Positions 1 to 8,212 of a stretch of 64,000 nucleotides of DNA are shown here, one piece after another. Under the pieces are notes generated by a model that worked only from the letters and a program-made list of their open reading frames with translations, was not told where the DNA came from and searched no databases. The stretch comes from DASUPK01 sp963819715 (GTDB lineage: Bacteria; Actinomycetota; Thermoleophilia; Solirubrobacterales; 70-9): contig CAWFXE010000002.1 of NCBI GenBank assembly GCA_963819715.1, forward strand, positions 1,116,001 through 1,180,000. The letters are read 5' to 3'. Positions within the stretch are counted from its first letter, which is position 1; each line of letters opens with the position of its first letter. A program made the position numbers and the translations under genes.

Positions 1-2
1 TC

Positions 3-413
3 GTCGCCGACCTGGCCAGTCGCTTCGACGCCGGCGTCGGGGTGTGGCACGACCTGGTGCTGATGCTCGCCGACGGGCAGATCGACGGCTCGCTGGCGCT
101 GCTCGGCTGTCTCCTGGGCGGAGCCGGGGTGGCGATCGTCGCCCTCAGCGGATCGCCTGCCCGGCCCTCATCCGAGCTGGAGATCGACGGAGAAGAGATC
201 TCCGTGCGGCGCCGGGCGCCATCGCGTGAGGCGGAGCTGGAATCGCCTGAGGAAGAGGTACACGAGGAGGGCGAGCGAGACGAGCCGGAGGAGCAGTCCG
301 AATCCGCTCAGCCCGAGCCGGAGAGGGACCCGCGCCTCTGGTCGAAGCCGCGGGGCTGGATCTCGCCGCCGCCCGGGAGTCGAAGGGCGACGCCCTGGCC
401 CTCGGCGACGTAG
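3..413 (+). CDS. C-terminal part of an unidentified membrane-associated protein (5' end outside window)
   Basis: This reading frame is open from the left edge of the window, so the gene starts outside it. The visible part has one hydrophobic segment (about residues 30-50 of the fragment, rich in Leu, Gly, Ala and Val) followed by a long acidic, Glu/Pro-rich tail, as expected for a membrane anchor with a disordered cytoplasmic or external tail. I do not recognise a family. Its last 106 bases overlap the 3' end of thiL on the other strand. That is a large convergent overlap, so the real end, or the whole call, may be wrong. The acidic composition resembles real protein more than the antisense frames nearby do. 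Confidence 0.4.
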   Translation, partial: VADLASRFDAGVGVWHDLVLMLADGQIDGSLALLGCLLGGAGVAIVALSGSPARPSSELEIDGEEISVRRRAPSREAELESPEEEVHEEGERDEPEEQSESAQPEPERDPRLWSKPRGWISPPPGSRRATPWPSAT

Positions 414-1312
414 CCGATCTCGGTCAGCTCTCCCCCGGCGTCGCGAACTGCCGCGATCGCCCGGACGATGGCCTCCTCGGGGACGGAGACGAGCAGCTCG
501 TAGTCCTCGCCGCCGCCCGCGGCGAGCTCCAGCGCGGCGCCGTCTCCGCCGGCGACCTCGGAGAGTCCCTCGGCGAGCGGGATCTTCTGGGCGTCGATCT
601 CGATCCGGTAGCCGCTCGATCTCGCAATGTGGCCCGCGTCCGCGCCCAGTCCGTCGCTGATGTCGATCATCGCCGTCACCCCGGCTTCGGCGAGCCCGTG
701 GCCCTCGTCCAGGCGGGGCCTCGGGTCCAGCTGCCGCGCGAGCAGCCTCTCGCGTATGGACGGCGAGACCGCCGGCTTCTCCGTGTCCGGGTCGAGCAGC
801 AGCAGCGCCGCGGCCGCCCCGCCCAGCTCTCCGGTCACCGCGATCAGGTCTCCGGGCCGGGCTCCTCCACGGCCGACCAGCTCGGCGGCTCCGGTCTCGT
901 AGCCGATCGCGGTCACCGATGCGAACAGCGTCGGCGAGCGCACCAGATCGCCACCTCCGATGACCACCGACTCGCGCGTCGCGACCTCGGCCAGGCCGTC
1001 AGCGATGCCGAGCAGAGCCGAATCCTCCATCTCGGCTGGAGCGCCGAGCGAGATGTAGGCCTCGCCCGGGGTCGCCCCCATGGCGGCCAGATCGGAGAGC
1101 GCGGCCGCAAGCGCCTTGCGCCCGACCGCCCGCGGCCCAAAGTGCTCGAGCGTGAAGTGGACTCCGTCGACGACCGCATCCACCGACACCGCGCTGGCGC
1201 CCTGGGACTCCACCACCGCCGCGTCGTCTCCGCTCGGGATGCGAACCCGCTCGTTTCGGAGCGGAAGGCAGTCGTTGATCGCCGCGATCAGGTCGAACTC
1301 GCTCGCCGGCAT
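308..1312 (-). CDS. thiL: Thiamine-monophosphate kinase
   Basis: ThiL phosphorylates thiamine monophosphate to thiamine diphosphate with ATP, the last step of the cofactor pathway, in the cytoplasm. The 334-residue length is normal for the family (about 310-350). Visible landmarks are GDDAAVV at residues 28-34, VDGVHF near 48-53, SDLAAMGA at 73-80 with the metal-binding Asp, GGGD at 119-122, the MIDISDGL motif at 215-222 and GEDYELL near 270. These are the AIR synthase/PurM-fold nucleotide and Mg sites. The start is the ATG at 1310-1312. It is divergent from yggU with 17 bases between them. No other thiamine genes and no TPP riboswitch are visible. Confidence 0.93.
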   Translation of the reverse strand: MPASEFDLIAAINDCLPLRNERVRIPSGDDAAVVESQGASAVSVDAVVDGVHFTLEHFGPRAVGRKALAAALSDLAAMGATPGEAYISLGAPAEMEDSALLGIADGLAEVATRESVVIGGGDLVRSPTLFASVTAIGYETGAAELVGRGGARPGDLIAVTGELGGAAAALLLLDPDTEKPAVSPSIRERLLARQLDPRPRLDEGHGLAEAGVTAMIDISDGLGADAGHIARSSGYRIEIDAQKIPLAEGLSEVAGGDGAALELAAGGGEDYELLVSVPEEAIVRAIAAVRDAGGELTEIGYVAEGQGVALRLPGGGEIQPRGFDQRRGSLSGSG

Positions 1313-1329
1313 GGGCCTAGGCTAGGCCA

Positions 1330-1587
1330 GTGATCACCGTCGAAGTCAAGGTCACCCCACGGGCGAGCAGGGATGAGATCGCGGGCATGCGTGACGGAGT
1401 GCTCGGAGTGCGGGTCACGGCGCCGCCGGTGGACGATGCCGCGAACAAGGCTGTGGTCAAGCTGATCGCCAAGAGGGTCGGCGTGGCCAAGGGCCGGGTC
1501 CGGATCGCGAGCGGCGCTCGCGGCAGGCGCAAGCGGATCGAGATCGAGGGAGCGGGCCCCCGGGAGCTGGAGCGACTTACGGCGTGA
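1330..1587 (+). CDS. yggU: DUF167 family protein (YggU-like)
   Basis: This small 85-residue protein belongs to the DUF167/YggU family. It shows the expected pattern: a first strand with VKVTPRAS, then LGVRVTAPPVDDAANKAV, and a C-terminal RIASGARGRRKRIEI segment. The molecular role of the family is not established. It starts with GTG at 1330, just after the divergent thiL start. Its last 11 bases overlap the convergent 3' end of the penicillin-binding protein gene. Confidence 0.88.
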   Translation: MITVEVKVTPRASRDEIAGMRDGVLGVRVTAPPVDDAANKAVVKLIAKRVGVAKGRVRIASGARGRRKRIEIEGAGPRELERLTA

Positions 1588-3799
1588 CGCCGCCGCTGGG
1601 CGGCGGTGGAGCCGGCGTCGGCGTGGGTGTCGGCGTCGGCTTCGGCTTCGGCGACGGTGCGGGCTTCTGCCCCACGCCGGGGGCGTAGGCGCCCTTGTCG
1701 CCACCGCCGCCGCTGCCGCTGTTCGAGTCGGTGGTGGTCGTCGTCGAGTCAAAGGACGACGAGCACGAAGATGATGATGATGATGAGGTGGTATCGGAGC
1801 TGCATGAGGAGCTCGAGCTGGACGACGAGGTGTTGGTCCCATGGAACGAGGTCAGGTCCGGCAGGCTCGAGGGGACATCGAACTCGGGGCAATCGCCGCC
1901 CTGCGCGGACTCCATGTAGGAGCGCCAGATCGGCCCGGAGGTGGGTCCGCCGTACCCGGTGTAGTCGCGGGAGAGCGGATGCCCGGTCCAGACGGCGGTC
2001 GAATACATCGGCGTGTAGCCGACGAACCAGGCGTCTGAGAGGCCCTCCGAGGTACCGGTCTTGCCGGCCTCGGACGAGCAGCCGATCGAGGTGTAGCCGG
2101 CGCCGGTACCGGACGTGATCACGCCCTCGAGAATCTTGGTGACCTCGTAGGCCTGGCCGGGGGTGAGCACGCGCTTTCCGTCGCCCGAGCCCGGCTCATC
2201 GACCTTGCCGCCCGGGAAGACGACACGATCGATCGCGGTCGCGTCATGGTGGACGCCCCCGTTGGCGAGGGTGGCGTAGGCGTCCGCCTGCTCGAGCGGC
2301 GTTACGCCGACGCTGAGACCGCCGATCGCGTCGGCCGGGGGGATGAAGCAGTTGGGGCCGAGCTTGCAGGGGATCTCGCGGGCGCCCTTGATCCCGAGCG
2401 GGGAGGTGATCCCCATCTCGTAGGCGGTTCTCGCGATGTTCTCCGGGCCGATGTCGAGGCCGAGCTTGGCGAAGATCACGTTGACCGACTCCCAGGTGGC
2501 CTCGGTGAGCGGCATGGTGCCGCCGCCCGGCTCGGCGTTGTTGACGGTCCAGGGCGAGCCATCGTTGTCGAGCGTCGCCGGGGAGCTGCCGTCGTAGTAC
2601 GTGGTGTCGGGATCGATGCCCTGCTTGATCGCGGTCGTCAGGTCGTAGACCTTGAATGAGGATCCCGGCTGGCGCTGGGCGTGGGCGGCGAAGTTGAACT
2701 GGCTGGAGAGCGAGTACCTCTGCGTCGAGGCCAGGGCGACGATCTCGCCGTTGGAGGGGTTGACCGAGGCCAGCGCGGACGCCGGCCCGCCATCCGAGTA
2801 GCAGACCGAGCAGGAGTCCACGGCGCTCTGGGCGGCCCGCTGGAGCCGCGGGTCGATCGTCGTATAGACCTTGAGGCCTCCGTTCTGGACGGTGTTCACC
2901 CCGTAGCGGTCCTGGAGCTCCTGCTTGACGAGATCGAAGATGTAGGGCTCGCTGATGTGGTTGTACTTGTTCCCCGGGTTGAGGTTCAGATCGGAATTGG
3001 CGGCTTCCGTGTACTCGCTGGAGGTGATGTTCCCCTGCTGCTCCATCGCCTGCAGCACCTCGTTGCGCCGAGCGATCGCCGCGCGCGGGTTGAGGATCGG
3101 GTTGTACTGGGAGGGGGCCTGCGGGAGGCCCGCGATCATCGCGGCCTCGGGCAGTGTCAGATCCTGGGCGTGCTTGGAGTAGTAGGTCTCGGCGGCCGCC
3201 TCGACCCCGATCGCGGTGGCGCCCTCGTTGGTCCCGTAGGGAGCGGTGTTCAGGTACTTGGTGAGAATCCAGTCCTTGGTGTGCTGGTCCTCCTCCTCAT
3301 TGGCCAGGTGGGCCTCGATGATCTTCCGCTTGAGCGTGTCCTGCGGGTCCTGGATGTAGAGGTTGCGGACGAGCTGCTGGGTGATCGTCGAGGCGCCCTC
3401 GACGGGCTTGCCGCCGGCGGTCAGGTCCTCCCAGCCGGCGCGGATGATCGCCGAGGGGTCGATGCCGCCGTGGCTGAAGAACCGCCTGTCCTCGATCGCG
3501 ACGGTGGCGTCCTTGAGGTCCTGGGGGATCCGCCCGCTCGAGATCGGCTGGCGGATCTTGTCGGAGTGGATCACGCCGATCAGGGAGCCGTCGGCGGCGT
3601 ACACCTTCGAGACGGTTCCCTTCGCGATCGGCCGCAGGCTCGCGAGCGAGGGGGCCGAGTCGTAGATGCTGACCAGCCACGCGACGCCGGCAACGGCGAC
3701 GAGCCCGATCAGGGCGAGCGGGATGCCGAGGGACAGCATCATCTTCTTCCTGCCCGAATCCCTGGCGCGCTGGCGCCGTTTGCGCGATCGCTGCGACAT
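1577..3799 (-). CDS. Class A penicillin-binding protein (transglycosylase/transpeptidase)
   Basis: This bifunctional murein synthase polymerises lipid II and cross-links peptides outside the membrane. The order is: short basic cytoplasmic tail, one membrane anchor (about residues 21-44), a GT51 domain with catalytic EDRRFFSHGG (Glu103) and STITQQLVRN near 137-146, then a transpeptidase domain with S380-S-F-K383, SVN at 438-440 and KTGTS at 580-584. The 740-residue protein ends in an unusual tail: a Ser-rich stretch with two Cys, a Thr run, a Gly run and a Lys-Pro/Thr-Pro repeat. Such tails probably span the wall, which is inference. Part of the Ser run uses five consecutive TCA codons. It starts with ATG at 3799. 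Confidence 0.95.
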   Translation of the reverse strand: MSQRSRKRRQRARDSGRKKMMLSLGIPLALIGLVAVAGVAWLVSIYDSAPSLASLRPIAKGTVSKVYAADGSLIGVIHSDKIRQPISSGRIPQDLKDATVAIEDRRFFSHGGIDPSAIIRAGWEDLTAGGKPVEGASTITQQLVRNLYIQDPQDTLKRKIIEAHLANEEEDQHTKDWILTKYLNTAPYGTNEGATAIGVEAAAETYYSKHAQDLTLPEAAMIAGLPQAPSQYNPILNPRAAIARRNEVLQAMEQQGNITSSEYTEAANSDLNLNPGNKYNHISEPYIFDLVKQELQDRYGVNTVQNGGLKVYTTIDPRLQRAAQSAVDSCSVCYSDGGPASALASVNPSNGEIVALASTQRYSLSSQFNFAAHAQRQPGSSFKVYDLTTAIKQGIDPDTTYYDGSSPATLDNDGSPWTVNNAEPGGGTMPLTEATWESVNVIFAKLGLDIGPENIARTAYEMGITSPLGIKGAREIPCKLGPNCFIPPADAIGGLSVGVTPLEQADAYATLANGGVHHDATAIDRVVFPGGKVDEPGSGDGKRVLTPGQAYEVTKILEGVITSGTGAGYTSIGCSSEAGKTGTSEGLSDAWFVGYTPMYSTAVWTGHPLSRDYTGYGGPTSGPIWRSYMESAQGGDCPEFDVPSSLPDLTSFHGTNTSSSSSSSSCSSDTTSSSSSSSCSSSFDSTTTTTDSNSGSGGGGDKGAYAPGVGQKPAPSPKPKPTPTPTPTPAPPPPSGGVTP

Positions 3800-3826
3800 G
3801 ACCCAGAGAGGGTACGCAACAGCGGT

Positions 3827-4615
3827 TCAGGTGGATCTAAGCAAACCGGCGTTACGCAGGACGCCTTGCGCGTGCTCACGCAGCTCGATCTCGTGCGCCT
3901 CGCGGTCAGCTCCGGCGTCGATTGCGGCCTTGACCTGCAGCCTGGCGCCCTCCGTCGTCACCTCCATCAGGTGCGCGGCGGTCACCTCGCCGTGATCGAG
4001 CTCCTTGCGGGCGGCCTCCACGTCTGCGTCCGGGCGTAACCAGACGTCGACGGTGATCGGGGCGCTGTGGTTCCCGGCCGAGTGATTGACCACGGAGTCG
4101 GTCGTGACCCTCTCGTTGGGCACGACGATCAGGCTGCCATCGCCCGGGTCGACGCTGGTGTAGGTGAGGGAGATGTCGGTGACGCGTCCGTGAACGCCCT
4201 CGCCGATCGATACCAGGTCGCCGATCCGGATCGGCTGGGTGAAGGCGATGACCACGCCCGCGACCAGGTTGGCGATCACCTGCCGCGCCGCGAAGCCGAT
4301 GATGATTCCCAGTACGGCGGTCGAAGCCAGCACGCCGGTCGCGAAGCGCTTGATGGAGGCGAACTGGCTGAGGGCGAGGGCGACCCCGATCAGGATGATC
4401 GCCAGGAAGAGCAGTCTGCGGATCAGGCGCAAACGGGTGCGGCTCTCGCGGGAGAGCTCGCCGGTGTCGAGCCGGGTGGCCGCCCTGACCGCGCGCCCGA
4501 TCAGCAGGCGGTCGACGATGATCGCCACCAGGACGGCGACGGCGACCGTGATCGCCGCCGAGATCTCGTCGCCGTGTGCCTGCCAGAACGTCTGGTCCGC
4601 AGCCGCCAGGAACAT
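3827..4615 (-). CDS. MscS-family mechanosensitive ion channel
   Basis: The 262-residue protein has an N-terminal hydrophobic helix, a second and third membrane segment around residues 65-125, and then the MscS beta domain. The pore-lining helix is Ala/Gly rich (STAVLGIIIGFAAR), followed by QVIANLVAGVVIAFTQPIRIGDLV, the usual junction to the beta domain (quoted only to show the family pattern in part). The conserved VVPNERV strand follows near residue 165. Family members open under membrane tension and release solutes during osmotic downshift. The gene starts at the ATG at 4615, back to back with the HAD gene, only 22 bases away. Confidence 0.88.
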   Translation of the reverse strand: MFLAAADQTFWQAHGDEISAAITVAVAVLVAIIVDRLLIGRAVRAATRLDTGELSRESRTRLRLIRRLLFLAIILIGVALALSQFASIKRFATGVLASTAVLGIIIGFAARQVIANLVAGVVIAFTQPIRIGDLVSIGEGVHGRVTDISLTYTSVDPGDGSLIVVPNERVTTDSVVNHSAGNHSAPITVDVWLRPDADVEAARKELDHGEVTAAHLMEVTTEGARLQVKAAIDAGADREAHEIELREHAQGVLRNAGLLRST

Positions 4616-4637
4616 GCAGTCAGGGAGTATTCAATCG

Positions 4638-5270
4638 ATGACGACCCGCGCTGTCTTTCTGGACGCCCTCGGCACCCTCGTCGAGCTCGAACCGCCGTGG
4701 ATCTCCCTGCGCGACATGGTTCCCGCGGAGGTGAGCGACAAGCGGCTGGTCGATGCGCTGCGCGCCGAGATGGCGTACTACAAGGAGCACGCCCACGAGG
4801 GCCGCGACGAGGCCTCGCTGTCCGAGCTCCGGGAGCGCTGCGCCGCACTGGTCTCCCGCAAGCTCGGCCTGGACGTCACCGTCGACGAGCTGATCGCCGC
4901 GATCCGCTTCTCGGCCTACCCGGACGCCGTGCCCGCGCTGGACGCCCTGCGCGAACGCGGCCTGCGGCTCGTGGCCGTCTCGAACTGGGACTGCTCGCTG
5001 CCTCGCGTGCTGGACGGTTGCGGGCTCGGGGAGCTGCTCGACGGCACGATCACCTCAGCCGAGGCGGGTGCCCGCAAGCCCGATCCGGCGATCTTCGGGC
5101 GGGCGCTGGAGCTGGCCGGCTGCGGGCCCGACGAAGCCCTGCACGTCGGGGACACGGCTGAGGAGGACGTGGCCGGGGCCAGGGCGGCGGGGATTCGGTC
5201 GCTGCTGATCGATCGGGACCGCGGCGATGGCGACATCGCCTCGCTTAGGGAGATCGATCAGCATCTCTGA
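4638..5270 (+). CDS. HAD-superfamily hydrolase
   Basis: This 210-residue soluble enzyme has all four HAD motifs: motif I DALGTL at residues 9-14, motif II VSNWD with the Ser/Thr position, motif III Lys in RKPDPAIF, and motif IV GDTAEED. Motif I has Leu where phosphatases carry the second Asp (DxDGT). This resembles the haloacid-dehalogenase-like branch, so phosphatase activity cannot be assumed and the substrate is unknown. The start is the ATG at 4638, the only good start after the divergent mscS gene. The stop is followed one base later by the next gene, so they are probably cotranscribed. Confidence 0.85.
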   Translation: MTTRAVFLDALGTLVELEPPWISLRDMVPAEVSDKRLVDALRAEMAYYKEHAHEGRDEASLSELRERCAALVSRKLGLDVTVDELIAAIRFSAYPDAVPALDALRERGLRLVAVSNWDCSLPRVLDGCGLGELLDGTITSAEAGARKPDPAIFGRALELAGCGPDEALHVGDTAEEDVAGARAAGIRSLLIDRDRGDGDIASLREIDQHL

Positions 5271-5271
5271 G

Positions 5272-6009
5272 ATGCCCGATCTCGGAGACCCTCGTGGTGA
5301 ACGGCTGATGCCGAAGGTCACCTGGAGCTTCAGCGACTCGATCTGGTGGCTGATCGGCGGGCTGGTGGTGGTGGTCATCGTCCCGCCGCTCCTGGTCCTG
5401 CCGTTCGACTCGAAGCTCGCGAGCGACCCCGACAACGCGAGCGACGCCGCGATCCTCGCCACACAGGCCATATTCGATGGCTTCCTGATCGCCATCGCGA
5501 TCGCCGTTGCCTCCGGCTGGAAGTTCAATCTGCGGACCGCGCTGGAACGCCTCGGTGTGAGGGGCTTCAGGCCCTCGGGGTTCGGCTGGATGCTCGCCAT
5601 GCTCGGCGTCTACTACGTGAGCGCGGCCATCTTCTCGGCGCTCGTCCTCAAGCCCGACCAGGAGGAGATCGGCAAGCAGCTCGGCGTCTGCAACCCGGGA
5701 ATCGGGATCGCCGCCTTCGCCGTGGTTTCGATCGTCGTGCTGGCGCCCGTGGCGGAGGAACTGTTCTTCCGCGGCTTCTTCTTTGCCGGCTTGCGGACGC
5801 GGTGGTCTCTGTGGCCCTCCGCCCTGCTCTCCGGAGTCATCTTCGGCCTCGTCCACGCTCCGACCGGCCCGACCGCCGCGATCCCGCTCGCCGGGCTCGG
5901 CGTGGGCCTAGCCTGGCTCTACAACAAGACCGGATCAGTCGTTCCCTGCATGTTCGCCCACTTCCTGAACAACGCGATTGCGATCAGCGTGGTGATCGGC
6001 GGGTGCTGA
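5272..6009 (+). CDS. CPBP-family intramembrane metalloprotease
   Basis: This is a multi-pass protein of 245 residues. It carries the CPBP (Abi, type II CAAX-like) signature: EELFFRG with the Glu pair at about 162-163 and Arg167, then FGLVHA with His195, then AHFLNN with His230. These residues form the glutamate/histidine active site of intramembrane glutamic proteases. Bacterial members have varied or unknown substrates, including peptide maturation and immunity. The start is the ATG at 5272, one base after the HAD stop; an internal ATG at 5308 is an alternative. Its stop overlaps the start of the ABC ATPase by 7 bases, which suggests coupling with the exporter. Confidence 0.86.
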   Translation: MPDLGDPRGERLMPKVTWSFSDSIWWLIGGLVVVVIVPPLLVLPFDSKLASDPDNASDAAILATQAIFDGFLIAIAIAVASGWKFNLRTALERLGVRGFRPSGFGWMLAMLGVYYVSAAIFSALVLKPDQEEIGKQLGVCNPGIGIAAFAVVSIVVLAPVAEELFFRGFFFAGLRTRWSLWPSALLSGVIFGLVHAPTGPTAAIPLAGLGVGLAWLYNKTGSVVPCMFAHFLNNAIAISVVIGGC

Positions 6010-6944
6010 GCGAGGAGCTCGCGCCGGCCGTCAACGCCCGCGGCCTGACCAAGTCCTACGGCGACCGGGTCGCGGTCGACGGCATCGACTTCGAGGTGGA
6101 GCCCGGGATCTGCTTCGGCTTCCTCGGCCCCAACGGCGCCGGCAAGACGACGACGATGAAGACGATCTACGGCCTCGCGACGGTCGATGGCGGCGAATTG
6201 CAGGTGCTCGGGCTGGACGCGAACCGCGAGCGGCGCCGGATCAAGAGCCGGCTTGGGGTCGTCCCTCAGGAGACCAACCTCGACGGCGACCTGACGGTCC
6301 GCGAGAACCTCCTGCAGCAGGCCCGCTACTTCGGAATCGATGCGGAGAAGGCAAGCGAGCGGGCCGGTGAGCTGCTCGAGTTCTCGCTGCTCGCCGACCG
6401 GGCCGACGAGCGGATCCACAGCCTCTCCGGCGGCATGAAGCGGCGCCTCCTGATCTCACGGGCGCTGATGGGCGACCCGGAGTTGGTCGTGCTCGACGAG
6501 CCGACCACCGGGCTCGACCCGCAGGCCCGGCTCGCGGTCTGGAACGCGCTCGACCGGCTGCGCCGCCGTGGCGTCACGCTCCTGCTGACGACGCACTACA
6601 TGGAGGAGGCCGAGCGGCTCTGCGACCGCCTGGTGATCATGGACGAGGGCCGGATCGTCGCCGACGGCAGGCCCCCGGACCTCGTGCGCAGTCACGTCGG
6701 ACGTGAGGTGCTCGAGCTACGGCTGGAGGAGGGCTGCGACCCCGAGCGCCTGGTCGGGTCGCTCAACGGCCGCATCCAGGGCCATGACCGCAGCGAGCAG
6801 ACGCTGATGCTCTACGCCGACAACGCCGAGAAGGTGCTCGAAGAGCTCGACCACGACGTCTTCCCGACGGAGTCCGCGCTGGTCCGCCGCGCCACGCTCG
6901 AGGACGTCTTTCTGCGATTGACCGGACGGAGCCTGCGGGAGTAA
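6003..6944 (+). CDS. ABC transporter ATP-binding protein (DrrA-type)
   Basis: This is the ATPase of an ABC-2 exporter, 313 residues. Walker A is GPNGAGKT at 42-49, the signature LSGGMKRR begins at 141, and Walker B is LVVLDEP at 161-167. The switch His follows in TTHYMEEAERL. The protein continues about 90 residues past the core domain, as in DrrA-like daunorubicin/polyketide-type exporters. The GTG at 6003 is chosen as start because it lies just before the stop of the CPBP gene and leads directly into the conserved NARGLTKSYG opening. The stop overlaps the next start as TAATG. Confidence 0.92.
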   Translation: MLSEELAPAVNARGLTKSYGDRVAVDGIDFEVEPGICFGFLGPNGAGKTTTMKTIYGLATVDGGELQVLGLDANRERRRIKSRLGVVPQETNLDGDLTVRENLLQQARYFGIDAEKASERAGELLEFSLLADRADERIHSLSGGMKRRLLISRALMGDPELVVLDEPTTGLDPQARLAVWNALDRLRRRGVTLLLTTHYMEEAERLCDRLVIMDEGRIVADGRPPDLVRSHVGREVLELRLEEGCDPERLVGSLNGRIQGHDRSEQTLMLYADNAEKVLEELDHDVFPTESALVRRATLEDVFLRLTGRSLRE

Positions 6945-7768
6945 TGGCCATGTTGGAAGAGCCGGGATTCGCTGGACTTGGTCCGAGGATCCCGCTGCGG
7001 GAGATGGTCCCGGTGCCGCGCTTGGCCGCCGCCGTCTGGCTGCGCAACGCGCGCGTCTTCTCGAAGCTCTGGCGGGGCGCCCTGCTGCCGACCTTCCTGG
7101 ACCCGTTCCTCTACCTGCTCGCCCTCGGCTTCGGGCTGGGCACCTACATCGCCCAGATCAACGGCATTCCGTACAAGGACTTCATCGCGCCCGGCCTGAT
7201 CGCCTCGGCGGCGATGTGGTCCTCGGCCTTCGAGACGACCTACAACGTCTACTTCCGGATGAACGAGCTGCGGCTCTACGACAACGTCCTCTCGACGCCG
7301 GTCGAGGTGCAGGACGTCGTCGCCGGCGATCTTGCCTGGAGCGCCAGCAGGGCCACGGTCTACGGCTGCGTCGTGCTCGCGGTCATCTCCGGATTCGGCC
7401 TGGTCTCCTCGTGGTGGGCCCTCGCGATCCCGCCCTTCGTCTTCCTCGGAGGCGTCTGCTTCTCGGTGATCGGCTACACGTTCACCACGCTGATCCCCAA
7501 GATCGATCTCTACTCGTACTTCTTCACCCTCGGGATCACGCCGATGTTCCTGTTCTCGGGACTCTTTTTCCCGTTCAACCAGTTGCCCGATTGGGTCCAT
7601 GTGGTCGCCTGGTTCATGCCCCTCTACCACCTGGTCGAGATCACGCGTGGCCTGGCGACGGGCCCGGAGCTCTGGTCGATCGTGGGCAACGCGGCGTGGC
7701 TCGCGATCCTCAGCCTGCTCCTCTTCACGATCCCGGTGCGGGCGCTGCGGAAGAAGCTCGTCGCGTAG
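6944..7768 (+). CDS. ABC-2 type transporter permease (DrrB-type)
   Basis: This 274-residue membrane protein partners the preceding ATPase. It has about six membrane segments and the ABC-2 region near the middle (MNELRLYDNVLSTPV, then FSGLFFPFNQLPDW after the fourth segment), as in DrrB/NodJ-like permeases. It begins at the ATG overlapping the ATPase stop. The substrate cannot be read from sequence; members export drugs, lipids or polysaccharides. The next gene is on the opposite strand 20 bases downstream, so this closes the transcription unit that started with the HAD gene. Confidence 0.9.
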   Translation: MAMLEEPGFAGLGPRIPLREMVPVPRLAAAVWLRNARVFSKLWRGALLPTFLDPFLYLLALGFGLGTYIAQINGIPYKDFIAPGLIASAAMWSSAFETTYNVYFRMNELRLYDNVLSTPVEVQDVVAGDLAWSASRATVYGCVVLAVISGFGLVSSWWALAIPPFVFLGGVCFSVIGYTFTTLIPKIDLYSYFFTLGITPMFLFSGLFFPFNQLPDWVHVVAWFMPLYHLVEITRGLATGPELWSIVGNAAWLAILSLLLFTIPVRALRKKLVA

Positions 7769-7787
7769 CTACTTGGGCGACTTCAGG

Positions 7788-8093
7788 TCAGCCGTGTACT
7801 GATGCAGGTGAGCCCCGCACCTGGTTGGGCTGGACCCAATGACCGTGGACCTGCCACCGCGTGCTGTGCGTGTGGAAGCGCCAGACGCCGTCGTGGTGCT
7901 CGATCGCGGCGTTGTCGAAGAGGCGCCGGCCGCCCCAGTCGAAACCGTGGGCGGTGTGCGTGTCCGTGGTGAAGAACACCAGCTCGCCGGACGCGGAGCC
8001 GCTGTAGGTGCCGGGGTGGAAGGAGGCCAGGGCGCTCGCGGCACTCAACGCGAGAACGGCGACCACGATCAGACTGGCGATGCCCCTGCGCAT
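7788..8093 (-). CDS. Small exported protein of unknown function
   Basis: The 101-residue product starts MRRGIASLIVV and has a clear Sec signal peptide (basic start, hydrophobic core, ASALAS near residue 22). The mature part is rich in His, Trp and aromatic residues (for example HTHSTRW and HGHW), suggesting a small beta domain or metal binding, but I recognise no family. The frame is open further upstream to 8177; the ATG at 8093 is preferred because the signal peptide begins there. It is convergent with the ABC permease and divergent from the L,D-transpeptidase. Confidence 0.6.
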   Translation of the reverse strand: MRRGIASLIVVAVLALSAASALASFHPGTYSGSASGELVFFTTDTHTAHGFDWGGRRLFDNAAIEHHDGVWRFHTHSTRWQVHGHWVQPNQVRGSPASVHG

Positions 8094-8212
8094 GCGCTGA
8101 AAGTGGACCCGAAGAAGGCCGGAATCATCGGCATTTTTCTTGCCCGCGCAAATGCATTCGACCGCCGGATGCTGCACAATGCCGCCTCGTGATTCGGGGA
8201 GGGAAAACCCTC

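Noticed and set aside
1..1329. TPP riboswitch near thiL
   Set aside because: thiL is read from 1312 leftward and the 17 bases between it and yggU cannot hold one; no THI-box sequence is visible.
4239..4637. N-terminal extension of the HAD protein
   Set aside because: The frame is open but antisense to mscS and basic-residue rich; the DALGT motif lies right after the ATG at 4638.
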